This document shows positions 1-6,420 of a DNA stretch of 6,423 nt, piece by piece. Position numbers and translations under genes: made by a program. Source of the stretch: UBA11795 sp964652755. GTDB lineage: Bacteria > Chloroflexota > Dehalococcoidia > Lucifugimonadales > UBA826. The notes beneath the pieces were generated by a model, which was not told where the DNA came from, did no database searches, and saw nothing but the letters and a program-made list of their open reading frames with translations. The stretch lies in assembly GCA_964652755.1 (NCBI GenBank), contig CAZZBP010000087.1, forward strand, positions 1-6,423. The letters run 5' to 3'. How positions within the stretch are numbered: the stretch's first letter is position 1; the number at the start of each line of letters is the position of its first letter.

Positions 1-1
1 A

Positions 2-877
2 CTGGAATCATTAAGAAACGGAGTGGACTGCCTCCGACTAAACCCCGGAAATATAAGGGATAAAGAAAAAGTAAAACTTGTCGTAAAAGAAGCCAAAGAA
101 CGTCAAGTCCCGATCAGAATTGGAGTCAACTTTGGCAGCCTACCACCAGTGGATGGAATAGGGAAAACAGGCGGTGTATCGAGGCATAACGACGGAGTCA
201 ATTTACTTGAAAAAGGATCTTCAGCTGATGGGGCCTACTCTGTAGTAGATCATATGATTGCAACAGGCCTCTGGGAGATAGGAATTCTGGAGAGCCTGGA
301 TTTCGATTTAATAAAGATATCCCTGAAAGCCTTCGACATAGCAACTACGGTTGCATCGTATAGGGGAATGGCTGAACTAGTCCCCTACCCTCTACATTTG
401 GGAATTACGGAAGCAGGGACAGCTGAATCCGGAAGTATAAGAAGTGCAATAGGTTTAGGTATTCTTCTATACGAAGGAATAGGTGACACTATAAGAGTTA
501 GCTTAAGCGATGAACCTGTCAAAGAAGTAACTACTGGATTTGAGATTCTTAAGGCATTGGAGCTTCGGAAAGAGAGTCCGGTTCTAGTGGCGTGCCCCAG
601 CTGCGGCCGGGCCGATGTTGATGTACGAAAACTAGCGAACGAAGTGGATGATCTTCTAAAAAAAATAAAAACCCCCATCAAGGTAGCGGTAATGGGATGC
701 GAGGTGAACGGACCTGGAGAGGCCAAGGACGCCGACGTAGGCATTGCTGCTGGTTCAGGGCGTGCGATTATCTTCAGAAAAGGCAAGAAATCCAAGATCG
801 TAGATGAGAAAGACATGTTGAAAACTCTTATGGATGAAATACAAAAGGTGGAAAGAGAACTTGCTGACCAGAATTGA
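2..877 (+). CDS. ispG: 4-hydroxy-3-methylbut-2-en-1-yl diphosphate synthase IspG (GcpE), 5'-truncated by window edge
   Basis: IspG is the iron-sulfur enzyme that reductively opens 2-C-methyl-D-erythritol 2,4-cyclodiphosphate to HMBPP, the penultimate step of the MEP isoprenoid pathway in the cytoplasm. The reading frame is open to the left edge: codons 2-22 read LESLRNG, which runs straight into the conserved GVDCLRLNPGNI. The GTG at 23 is therefore an internal valine, and about 95 N-terminal residues (the start of the TIM barrel) lie outside the window. Numbering from that GTG, I see PIRIGVNFGSL (30-40), IKISLKAFD (97-105), PLHLGITEAGT (123-133), SAIGLGILLYEGIGDTIRVS (141-160), and the C-terminal cluster domain. 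In that domain C191 and C194 (CPSCGR), C226 (GCEVNGPGEA) and E233 match the three Cys plus Glu that hold the 4Fe-4S cluster in the family. About 20 extra residues lie after GSL compared with E. coli IspG. The stop is 25 bp before proS, so co-transcription is likely. Confidence 0.96.
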   Translation: MESLRNGVDCLRLNPGNIRDKEKVKLVVKEAKERQVPIRIGVNFGSLPPVDGIGKTGGVSRHNDGVNLLEKGSSADGAYSVVDHMIATGLWEIGILESLDFDLIKISLKAFDIATTVASYRGMAELVPYPLHLGITEAGTAESGSIRSAIGLGILLYEGIGDTIRVSLSDEPVKEVTTGFEILKALELRKESPVLVACPSCGRADVDVRKLANEVDDLLKKIKTPIKVAVMGCEVNGPGEAKDADVGIAAGSGRAIIFRKGKKSKIVDEKDMLKTLMDEIQKVERELADQN

Positions 878-902
878 ACATCATCCCAGGGTCACTTTAT
901 AG

Positions 903-2606
903 ATGAGAATGTCTATCCTCTTTGGCAGGACTCTACGAAACAAACCCGTGGAAGCAGAACTGATAAGTCATCGTCTGCTCCTTCAAGCTGGAATGATTCA
1001 TCAGGTGGCTTCTGGTGTTTACAGCTATTTACCACTTGCGTGGCGTTCACTGCGGAAGATCGAACAAATCATCCGCGAGGAAATGGAAACAGCAGGTGCG
1101 CAGGAGTTAAAACTCAGTATTCTTCAACCCCGCGAATTGTGGAAGCGTTCCGGCAGAGATGAAGTATTTGGCCCCGATATGATGCGACTGACAGATCGAA
1201 GAGAGCGGGAACTCGTTTTGCCCCCAACAAACGAAGAACTGATCACAGAGACGGTCAAAAGTGTAGTGCAAAGCTATAGAGATCTGCCTGTAACCCTATT
1301 TCAGATTCACACGAAAATCAGAGATGAAATTCGCCCTCGTGGTGGTCTCGTCAGGGTCCGCGAATTTGACATGATGGATGCCTATAGTTTTGACCTTAAC
1401 CAAGAAGGCTTAGACGAAAGTTACGAATTAATGGTGGCAGCATATAAGAGGGCCTTCAAGCGTTGCGGGATCAAAACCGTAATAGTTGAGGCAGATAGCG
1501 GTCCAATTGGCGGTAAAGATTCAAAAGAGTTTATTCTACTCACAGAGTCCGGGGAAGATACCGTGGTGCTGTGCAATGAATGCGAGTACGCAGCAAACGA
1601 TGAAAAAGCAACTTCCCTGAAGGTTGCTAATCCGGAAACTCCTCACATATCTATGGAAGAAATATACACTCCAGGGGTAAAAACTATTGACCAATTGGCA
1701 AGACTATTAGAAGTCGGCAACGAGCAGACTTTGAAAGCCGTTTTTTATTGCGCTGACGGAGAGTTGGTATTTGCAACTATCAGGGGTGACCTTGAGGTGA
1801 ATGACGTAAAGCTGAAAAATTCGTTAGGGGCATCAGACCTAAGGCTCGCCTCTTCTGATGAGGTAAAAGCGGGAGGTCTTGTAGCGGGTTCAGCATCACC
1901 AGTTGGCATAGAGCATATACGTATAATTGTCGACGATTCTGTCCGTCTAGGATCAAATTTCGTGGCTGGGGGAAACCGCGAAGATTACCACGTCAAAAAT
2001 GTTAACTATCCTAGGGATTTCCAAAGCCATTTGGAAACGGATATAGCAATGGCGGAGTCGGGACATAAATGTCCCCAATGCAAAGGTACCCTCCAAACTC
2101 AAAAAGGAATCGAGATCGGCCATGTTTTCAAACTGGGTACTAGTTATTCGGCGTCGATGGATGCAAATTATTCGAATGAATCTGGAGAATTGGACAAGAT
2201 CGTTATGGGGTGCTACGGAATTGGCATTGGCAGAGTTCTGGCTGGAGCACTTGAACAATTATCAGATGAAAAAGGCATGGTATTGCCTCACAACATCGCC
2301 CCTTATGAGGTCATAATTATTGGATTGAATACCGACAAACATGAAGTCGTTGATGCAGCTAAAACTCTTTACAAAAACCTTCAAGATATGGGTGTCGAAA
2401 CTTTATATGACGATCGGCAAGAAACCGCTGGGGTAAAGTTAAATGACGCCGATCTTATAGGAATACCTTTGAGGGTAGTAGTTAGCAATCGAAATCTTTC
2501 CAAAGGGTGTATTGAGGTCAAGAGGCGAACCGATGAAGAAGCTGAGATGATCACATTATCAGACGCCTGTGAAAAGATTAAAAGCATCCTAGAAAAGATT
2601 AATTAA
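903..2606 (+). CDS. proS: Prolyl-tRNA synthetase, bacterial type with INS editing domain
   Basis: ProS is a cytoplasmic class II aminoacyl-tRNA synthetase that charges tRNA-Pro. Its 567 aa are close to the 572 of E. coli ProRS, so it is full length. The N-terminus MRMSILFGRTLR is the usual family start and supports the ATG at 903 over the ATG at 909. The Shine-Dalgarno is weak (AGGG at 888-891). Domains in order: catalytic core with PTNEE (108-112) and motif 2 (about 138-163, RDEIRPRGGL...REF...DAYSF); the INS editing insertion (about 225-405) with K278 in TLKAVF and H363 in a GNxxxYH segment, matching the Lys and His implicated in Ala-tRNA-Pro editing; motif 3 GCYGIGIGRVL (436-446); and the anticodon-binding domain (about 467-567). 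Two CxxC pairs, C224/C227 and C390/C393, flank the INS domain. Such pairs occur in many bacterial ProRS and may bind a metal. The gene sits between ispG and a deacetylase gene with gaps of 25 and 14 bp, which suggests one transcript. Confidence 0.97.
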   Translation: MRMSILFGRTLRNKPVEAELISHRLLLQAGMIHQVASGVYSYLPLAWRSLRKIEQIIREEMETAGAQELKLSILQPRELWKRSGRDEVFGPDMMRLTDRRERELVLPPTNEELITETVKSVVQSYRDLPVTLFQIHTKIRDEIRPRGGLVRVREFDMMDAYSFDLNQEGLDESYELMVAAYKRAFKRCGIKTVIVEADSGPIGGKDSKEFILLTESGEDTVVLCNECEYAANDEKATSLKVANPETPHISMEEIYTPGVKTIDQLARLLEVGNEQTLKAVFYCADGELVFATIRGDLEVNDVKLKNSLGASDLRLASSDEVKAGGLVAGSASPVGIEHIRIIVDDSVRLGSNFVAGGNREDYHVKNVNYPRDFQSHLETDIAMAESGHKCPQCKGTLQTQKGIEIGHVFKLGTSYSASMDANYSNESGELDKIVMGCYGIGIGRVLAGALEQLSDEKGMVLPHNIAPYEVIIIGLNTDKHEVVDAAKTLYKNLQDMGVETLYDDRQETAGVKLNDADLIGIPLRVVVSNRNLSKGCIEVKRRTDEEAEMITLSDACEKIKSILEKIN

Positions 2607-2620
2607 AGAATGAATTCATA

Positions 2621-3424
2621 ATGTGGCCAGATAAAATACGCTGTCCGGTTTCGCTGGGATTTGATGTCGACGGAGTTAGCGGAGCAATCAACCGGAATCC
2701 GAAAACCAGAAATCTTCCAAGCTTGATGTCTATGAGGGAGTATGGTCCCTCAATAGCTATGCCAAGAATACTTGACCTTCTGGACGACTACGGGATCAAG
2801 GCATCCTTCTTCGTACCTGGATTTATCGCTGAAACTCATATTAAATTGATTGAAGATTTGGTATTGAGGGGACACGAAATTGGTCATCATGGGTACATGC
2901 ACGAACCTCCAGCAACATTGAATAAAGAAGAGGAATCTGAAGTCCTTGATCGGGGCACGGCGATTCTAAAAAAAATAACCGGTAATGTACCGGCAGGATA
3001 CCGTTCTCCTAGCTGGGAGCTAAGTAACAATTCACTTCAACTTCTCCATGAACGAAATTTTGAATATGACTCGAGTCTTATGGGCAACGATATTCCCTAC
3101 ATTGTGAACGTAGGGTCAGAAAGTATAGTAGAAGTTCCTATTCACTGGGAATTGGATGACCATCCTTTCTTCAACTATAGTCCCTACCTAGGACAGACAA
3201 ACGTGGCAGCAAGCCCTAGGCACGTATTCGAAGTTTGGTCGGCGGCGTTTGAGGGCCTGTACAACTATCGAAGAAGCTTCGTGCTGACCATGCATCCCTG
3301 GATTATAGGACGCCCAGGAAGACTCGAAATGCTCAGGAAACTGATCGAACACATAAAAACATTTGACGGTGCGGAGTTTATGACGATATTAGAGCTCGTT
3401 CATCTGTACCGTGACAATATTTAA
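2621..3424 (+). CDS. Polysaccharide deacetylase-family (CE4/NodB fold) hydrolase, HpPgdA-like
   Basis: This is a 267-aa NodB-homology metal hydrolase. The NodB motifs are present in order: FDVDG (14-18), with D15 as likely catalytic base and D17 as likely metal ligand; HGYMHE (90-95), with metal ligands H90 and H94; GYRSPSWELS (126-135), the Arg and aromatic substrate-groove motif; and LTMHP (222-226), with catalytic His H225. Spacing and flanking sequence resemble Helicobacter pylori PgdA (HP0310), whose subgroup also includes hydrolases of cyclic imides and similar C-N bonds. There is no signal peptide or membrane segment: the polar start MWPDKIRCP runs directly into the first strand. The protein is therefore probably cytoplasmic, which makes a small-molecule amide or imide substrate as plausible as peptidoglycan. 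The ATG at 2621 is the only option, because an in-frame TAA lies at 2600 with no start codon between. No clear Shine-Dalgarno is visible. The gene starts 14 bp after proS, so it is probably translated from that mRNA. The family is certain; the substrate is unknown. Confidence 0.9.
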   Translation: MWPDKIRCPVSLGFDVDGVSGAINRNPKTRNLPSLMSMREYGPSIAMPRILDLLDDYGIKASFFVPGFIAETHIKLIEDLVLRGHEIGHHGYMHEPPATLNKEEESEVLDRGTAILKKITGNVPAGYRSPSWELSNNSLQLLHERNFEYDSSLMGNDIPYIVNVGSESIVEVPIHWELDDHPFFNYSPYLGQTNVAASPRHVFEVWSAAFEGLYNYRRSFVLTMHPWIIGRPGRLEMLRKLIEHIKTFDGAEFMTILELVHLYRDNI

Positions 3425-3542
3425 TCGAGTCTCCATTGAATGGCGTCAACACCCAATGATACCATCCGCGTATTAGTCTTTTTAGTACCTGTACTTCCTA
3501 TTTCGAACAGGTTGCCTGAATACCAGTTGGGAGCTAATTGGC
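3425..3542 (+). promoter_or_regulatory. Intergenic region with weak candidate sigma-70-type promoter
   Basis: This 118-bp gap is the longest non-coding stretch in the window and the likeliest place for a separate promoter for the flavin monooxygenase/ThDP enzyme pair. The best candidate is TTGAAT at 3436-3441 (4 of 6 matches to TTGACA), an 18-bp spacer, and TACCAT at 3460-3465 (4 of 6 matches to TATAAT). Downstream lies an inverted repeat, ACCTGT (3487-3492) and ACAGGT (3507-3512), and an overlapping CAGG-TTG-CCTG (3508-3518). These could be an operator or chance. I see no intrinsic terminator for the deacetylase gene here: CCAT-TGA-ATGG (3433-3443) is too short and has no T-tract, so read-through is possible. 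Confidence 0.25.
3529..3533 (+). promoter_or_regulatory. Ribosome binding site deciding the LLM oxidoreductase start
   Basis: GGGAG lies 9 nt before the ATG at 3543, the standard Shine-Dalgarno distance. It would be 27 nt from the alternative in-frame ATG at 3561, so it decides in favour of 3543. Confidence 0.75.
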
Positions 3543-4706
3543 ATGACATTACCTAACAGAATGAAATTTGGAATTTTTATGGCTCCGTTTCATTGGTTGG
3601 GAGATAATCCAACTCTTGGATTGGAACGAGATCTTGAAACAATACAGTGGCTGGACCATTTAGGATTCGATGAGGCATGGATTGGAGAACACCATAGTGC
3701 AGGATGGGAAACAATTGCGTCCCCAGAAGTTTTTATGGGTGTTGCCGCGGAAAGGACCAAACATATTAAACTAGGTACCGGGGTAGCAAGCCTGCCATAT
3801 CACCACCCTTTGATGGTGGCTAATAGAATGGTCTTGTTAGATCATTTGACCAGGGGCAGGGTAATGCTAGGGGTTGGACCTGGGGCTCTTGTTTCAGATG
3901 CTTACCAACTGGGCATAGATCCTCCGACACAACGACCTAGAATGGATGAGTCCATCGGGATCATTAAACGACTCCTCACGGAGTCAAATCCTATAACTTA
4001 TAAGTCAGACTGGTTTACTCTCAATGAAGCTCTTCTGCATTTAAGACCTTACACACAACCACATTTCCCAATTGCAGTAGCAGCAGCGCAATCTCCATCA
4101 GGTATGGTTGCTGCAGGAAAACACGGGCTTGGCGTGTTGTCTGTGAGCGTTGTTCGAGGAGGAAGTATTTCTTCAAATTTAGGCGACTTTTGGGCTATCG
4201 CTGAGGAGACCGCCGAGTCCTATGGCCAGACTGTCGATCGAAAGGAATGGAGAATAGTCTTACATGTACACCTCGCTGAAAGTAGGAAAGAAGCGCTGGA
4301 CCAGATACGGGAGAAATCTGCTGCCTACCAATACGACTACTTCCATCAAACTATGGGAATGCCATTTGACTATGACGGTCCACGGGAAAAGATCGCGGAC
4401 TACATGGTTGAGAATGGTGCCTGGTGCGTTGGAACTCCTGACGATCTAATAGCAAAAATCAAAGAGTTAGATGAACAAAGTGGCGGCTTCGGTGGATTCA
4501 TGATTCAGGCAACAGAATGGGGGACACGCGAACAAGTTATGCACAGCTATGAGCTGATAGCAAGATACGTCATGCCTCATTTCCAAGGTTCGCTCACTAA
4601 TCTTCAGATTTCTCAGAAATGGTCTGAAGAACATAGAGAGGAACTTCAGTCCCTTAAAACAGTTTCTATAGACAAGGCGATTTCAGACTACCGAGAAACC
4701 AAATGA
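3543..4706 (+). CDS. LLM-class flavin-dependent oxidoreductase (luciferase-like monooxygenase, limonene monooxygenase-like)
   Basis: This 387-aa cytoplasmic enzyme belongs to the bacterial luciferase-like family, TIM-barrel proteins that use reduced FMN (or F420 in some branches) and O2 to oxygenate organic substrates. Motifs seen: the first barrel strand KFGIFMAPFHW (8-18); DEAWIGEHHSAGW (43-55) with the active-site His pair; ERTKHIKLGTGVASLPYHHP (70-89); DHLTRGRVMLGVGPG (100-114); WCVGTPDDLI (294-303), the usual late-barrel segment; and RYVMPHFQG (341-349) near the end. From memory, this set and the length match the branch containing Rhodococcus limonene 1,2-monooxygenase (LimB), whose members also include many uncharacterised alkane or terpene oxidising homologues. 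The substrate cannot be assigned. A flavin reductase would be needed in trans, and none is encoded here. The start at 3543 has a well-placed Shine-Dalgarno. The ThDP enzyme gene follows after 33 bp, which implies co-expression. The roughly 35 residues after RYVMPHFQG are charged and helical-looking and may form a subunit contact. Confidence 0.93.
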   Translation: MTLPNRMKFGIFMAPFHWLGDNPTLGLERDLETIQWLDHLGFDEAWIGEHHSAGWETIASPEVFMGVAAERTKHIKLGTGVASLPYHHPLMVANRMVLLDHLTRGRVMLGVGPGALVSDAYQLGIDPPTQRPRMDESIGIIKRLLTESNPITYKSDWFTLNEALLHLRPYTQPHFPIAVAAAQSPSGMVAAGKHGLGVLSVSVVRGGSISSNLGDFWAIAEETAESYGQTVDRKEWRIVLHVHLAESRKEALDQIREKSAAYQYDYFHQTMGMPFDYDGPREKIADYMVENGAWCVGTPDDLIAKIKELDEQSGGFGGFMIQATEWGTREQVMHSYELIARYVMPHFQGSLTNLQISQKWSEEHREELQSLKTVSIDKAISDYRETK

Positions 4707-4722
4707 ATATCCAATGATTATG

Positions 4723-4729
4723 AAGGGAG
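4723..4729 (+). promoter_or_regulatory. Strong ribosome binding site for the ThDP enzyme
   Basis: AAGGGAG lies 10 nt before the ATG at 4740. It is the best Shine-Dalgarno in the window and selects 4740 over the in-frame ATG at 4749. It lies within the 33-bp spacer after the monooxygenase stop, so the gene can be translated independently on a shared mRNA. Confidence 0.75.
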
Positions 4730-4739
4730 CATCAAAATA

Positions 4740-6356
4740 ATGGCAAAAATGACAGGGGGAGAAGCGCTTGCTAAATCCCTTTACAGAGAAGGTGTTAGGG
4801 TGATTTTCGGGCTCCCAGGAGTTCAGCTATATGCTTTGCTTGACGGACTGGCCAAGGAACCTGGCATTAGGTTCATAAATACCAGGCACGAACAGGCAAC
4901 TACTTACATGGCGGATGGATACGCAAGAGCTGGAGGAGATGTAGGAACAGCTCTAGTAGTTCCTGGCCCTGGGCTTCAGAATGCTAGTGCGGGGATAGGC
5001 ACAGCGTACTCTGCTTCCTCCCCAGTTCTTGTTGTAGCAGGCCAGGTAGAACGCGATCTTATCGGTGTGGAGAGGGGCATGTTACATGAGATAAAGGGTC
5101 AAATGGAGACAATTAAACCAGTTACAAAACATCAAAGACTCATTGTAAATCCTGCAGACATTCCTGAAGCTGTCCATGAAGCGATGGAGCAGCTTAAAAC
5201 AGGACGGCCCAGACCTGTTGAAATTGAAATACCTCCAGAAACACTTTCCGACGAAGTGGATGTTGAATTACTTGAATCTGGGAAATATGAGAGACCTTCC
5301 GGCAGCATTGACAGTGTAAAGCACGGAGCTGACCTGATAGCAAACGCGAAAAAGCCTCTACTATGGGGAGGAGGGGGAGTGATCTCGGGAAAAGCATCAG
5401 GAGAATTCACTGCCCTAGCGGAATATCTTCAAGCCCCTGTAATTACTACTGGAGAAGGAAGAGGTTCAATATCCGATAGAAGCTACCTATCTATAGGGAG
5501 TTTCCGATTCAAGAACGATAAATTTTTTGAGAACCGAATTGATGACTATGACCTGATAGTGGCGGTAGGAACCCGAATGGCCTACCCTGAATTCCTTAAA
5601 GGGCAAAAGATCCTCCAGATCGACATAGATGAGGAGGAAATTGGACGAAATTACAAGAACACTGACGGTATTGTCGGTGACGCAAAGAAAAGTCTTTCGG
5701 GCCTTCTAAATGCTCTGAAAGATAGGATACCTCCTAGAGAAAGCCGCGAAGGAGAACTTAATGCGCTAAAAAAGGAACGCTTCAATCCTGCGACAGTAAT
5801 AGAACCTCAAAACTCATATGTTCAGGCTATTAGAAAAGCTATCCCTGACGACGGGATATTTGTGTCAGGAATGACACAAATTGGTTATTACAGTAGAAAT
5901 AAATACGAAGTTTACGAGCCGGGAACATATATCACTTCCTCTTATTATGGAAACTTGGGGTTTGCTTACCCTACTGCACTGGGAGCAAAAGTCGCCAAAC
6001 CTGAAAAAGCGGTAGTTGCTGTTTCCGGGGATGGCGGCTTCATGTTCAATGTGCAAGAACTATCTACTGCAGTTCGGCACAAAATCAATGCTGTCGCAGT
6101 CGTTTTTAATGACAACGCGTTCGGGAACGTTATGAGGGATCAAGTGAATATGTACGAAGGACGGGAATATGGAGCCAAGGTTCACAATCCGGACTTTATG
6201 AAGCTTGCCGATGCTTTTGGTGTGAGGGGAGTAAGGATACAAGATGGTAACCCTGATGAACTAGAAAAAGAATTAACTGACTCACTTCATGTAGATTGCC
6301 CGACACTAATCGAGGTACCAGTCGGTGAGATGCCTAACCCCTTCAGGGATTACTAA
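4740..6356 (+). CDS. Thiamine diphosphate-dependent enzyme, acetolactate synthase/benzoylformate decarboxylase superfamily
   Basis: This 538-aa enzyme has the three-domain fold of the pyruvate oxidase/acetolactate synthase superfamily, which cleaves or joins C-C bonds next to a 2-oxo acid carbonyl. The N-terminal Pyr domain (about 1-165) has FGLPGVQLYALLD (23-35) and the catalytic glutamate E51 in TRHEQATTYMADGYAR (48-63), which activates the ThDP ylide. The central domain (about 190-325) has KKPLLWGGGGV (204-214) and ILQIDIDEEEIGRNY (291-305). The C-terminal PP domain (about 355-530) has GNLGFAYPTALGAK (404-417) and the ThDP/Mg motif GDGG (430-433) followed by NDNAFGN (457-463). D431 and D458 are likely Mg ligands; Asp at the second site, as I recall for catabolic AlsS, replaces the Asn of biosynthetic AHAS. 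The E51 glutamate argues against glyoxylate carboligase, which has Val there. No regulatory small subunit (ilvN/ilvH type) follows within the window, so biosynthetic AHAS is unlikely. It may be a 2-oxo acid decarboxylase, an acetolactate synthase-like ligase or an acyl-CoA lyase. Its pairing with the upstream monooxygenase suggests a catabolic role. Confidence 0.9.
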   Translation: MAKMTGGEALAKSLYREGVRVIFGLPGVQLYALLDGLAKEPGIRFINTRHEQATTYMADGYARAGGDVGTALVVPGPGLQNASAGIGTAYSASSPVLVVAGQVERDLIGVERGMLHEIKGQMETIKPVTKHQRLIVNPADIPEAVHEAMEQLKTGRPRPVEIEIPPETLSDEVDVELLESGKYERPSGSIDSVKHGADLIANAKKPLLWGGGGVISGKASGEFTALAEYLQAPVITTGEGRGSISDRSYLSIGSFRFKNDKFFENRIDDYDLIVAVGTRMAYPEFLKGQKILQIDIDEEEIGRNYKNTDGIVGDAKKSLSGLLNALKDRIPPRESREGELNALKKERFNPATVIEPQNSYVQAIRKAIPDDGIFVSGMTQIGYYSRNKYEVYEPGTYITSSYYGNLGFAYPTALGAKVAKPEKAVVAVSGDGGFMFNVQELSTAVRHKINAVAVVFNDNAFGNVMRDQVNMYEGREYGAKVHNPDFMKLADAFGVRGVRIQDGNPDELEKELTDSLHVDCPTLIEVPVGEMPNPFRDY

Positions 6357-6375
6357 GCCATTCACTCAATTGTAG

Positions 6376-6420
6376 GAAATGCGGGAGGGGGATCTGAAGA
6401 AGGCCTCGCTCCTGCATTTC
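6376..6420 (+). terminator. Stem-loop after the last gene, probable intrinsic terminator (T-tract not visible)
   Basis: GAAATGCGGGAG (6376-6387) pairs with CTCCTGCATTTC (6409-6420). This gives a 12-bp stem with a single G-U pair (6383/6413) and a 21-nt loop in which three further pairs (6389-6391 with 6405-6407) can form. It starts 19 bp after the stop codon of the ThDP enzyme gene, where a terminator is expected. The window ends 3 bases later (GCT), so no T-run can be confirmed and the bases visible do not start one. It could instead be an mRNA 3'-end stabilising hairpin or half of a dispersed palindromic repeat. Confidence 0.5.

Noticed and set aside
23..25. GTG as the start codon of ispG
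   Set aside because: The frame stays open to the left edge, and the upstream codons (LESLRNG) match the sequence that precedes GVDCLRLNPGN in IspG proteins, so the gene continues out of the window.
385..816. 143-codon open frame on the minus strand inside ispG
   Set aside because: It is fully antisense to a well-conserved gene, its Ser/Pro/Leu-rich product has no recognisable motif, and it has no independent support.
2122..2316. Overlapping + strand frame within proS, and a similar one at 4264-4449 within the monooxygenase gene
   Set aside because: They are out of frame inside conserved domains, and their Trp/Arg/Met-rich translations look like frame-shifted coding sequence.
3433..3443. CCAT-TGA-ATGG hairpin after the deacetylase gene as a terminator
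   Set aside because: A 4-bp stem with no T-tract is too weak to call.
3543..4706. Naming the flavin enzyme limonene 1,2-monooxygenase (limB)
   Set aside because: The similarity is to a broad branch with mostly unknown substrates, and no limonene pathway genes (epoxide hydrolase, diol dehydrogenase) are nearby.
5132..5410. Open frames on the minus strand inside the ThDP enzyme gene (also 5194-5397, 5865-6056 and 6060-6242)
   Set aside because: They overlap a conserved coding gene and show no recognisable motif; they are codon-usage shadows.
4740..6356. Naming the ThDP enzyme ilvB/ilvG (biosynthetic acetolactate synthase)
   Set aside because: No regulatory subunit or other ilv gene is visible, and the Mg-site motif is ND rather than NN.
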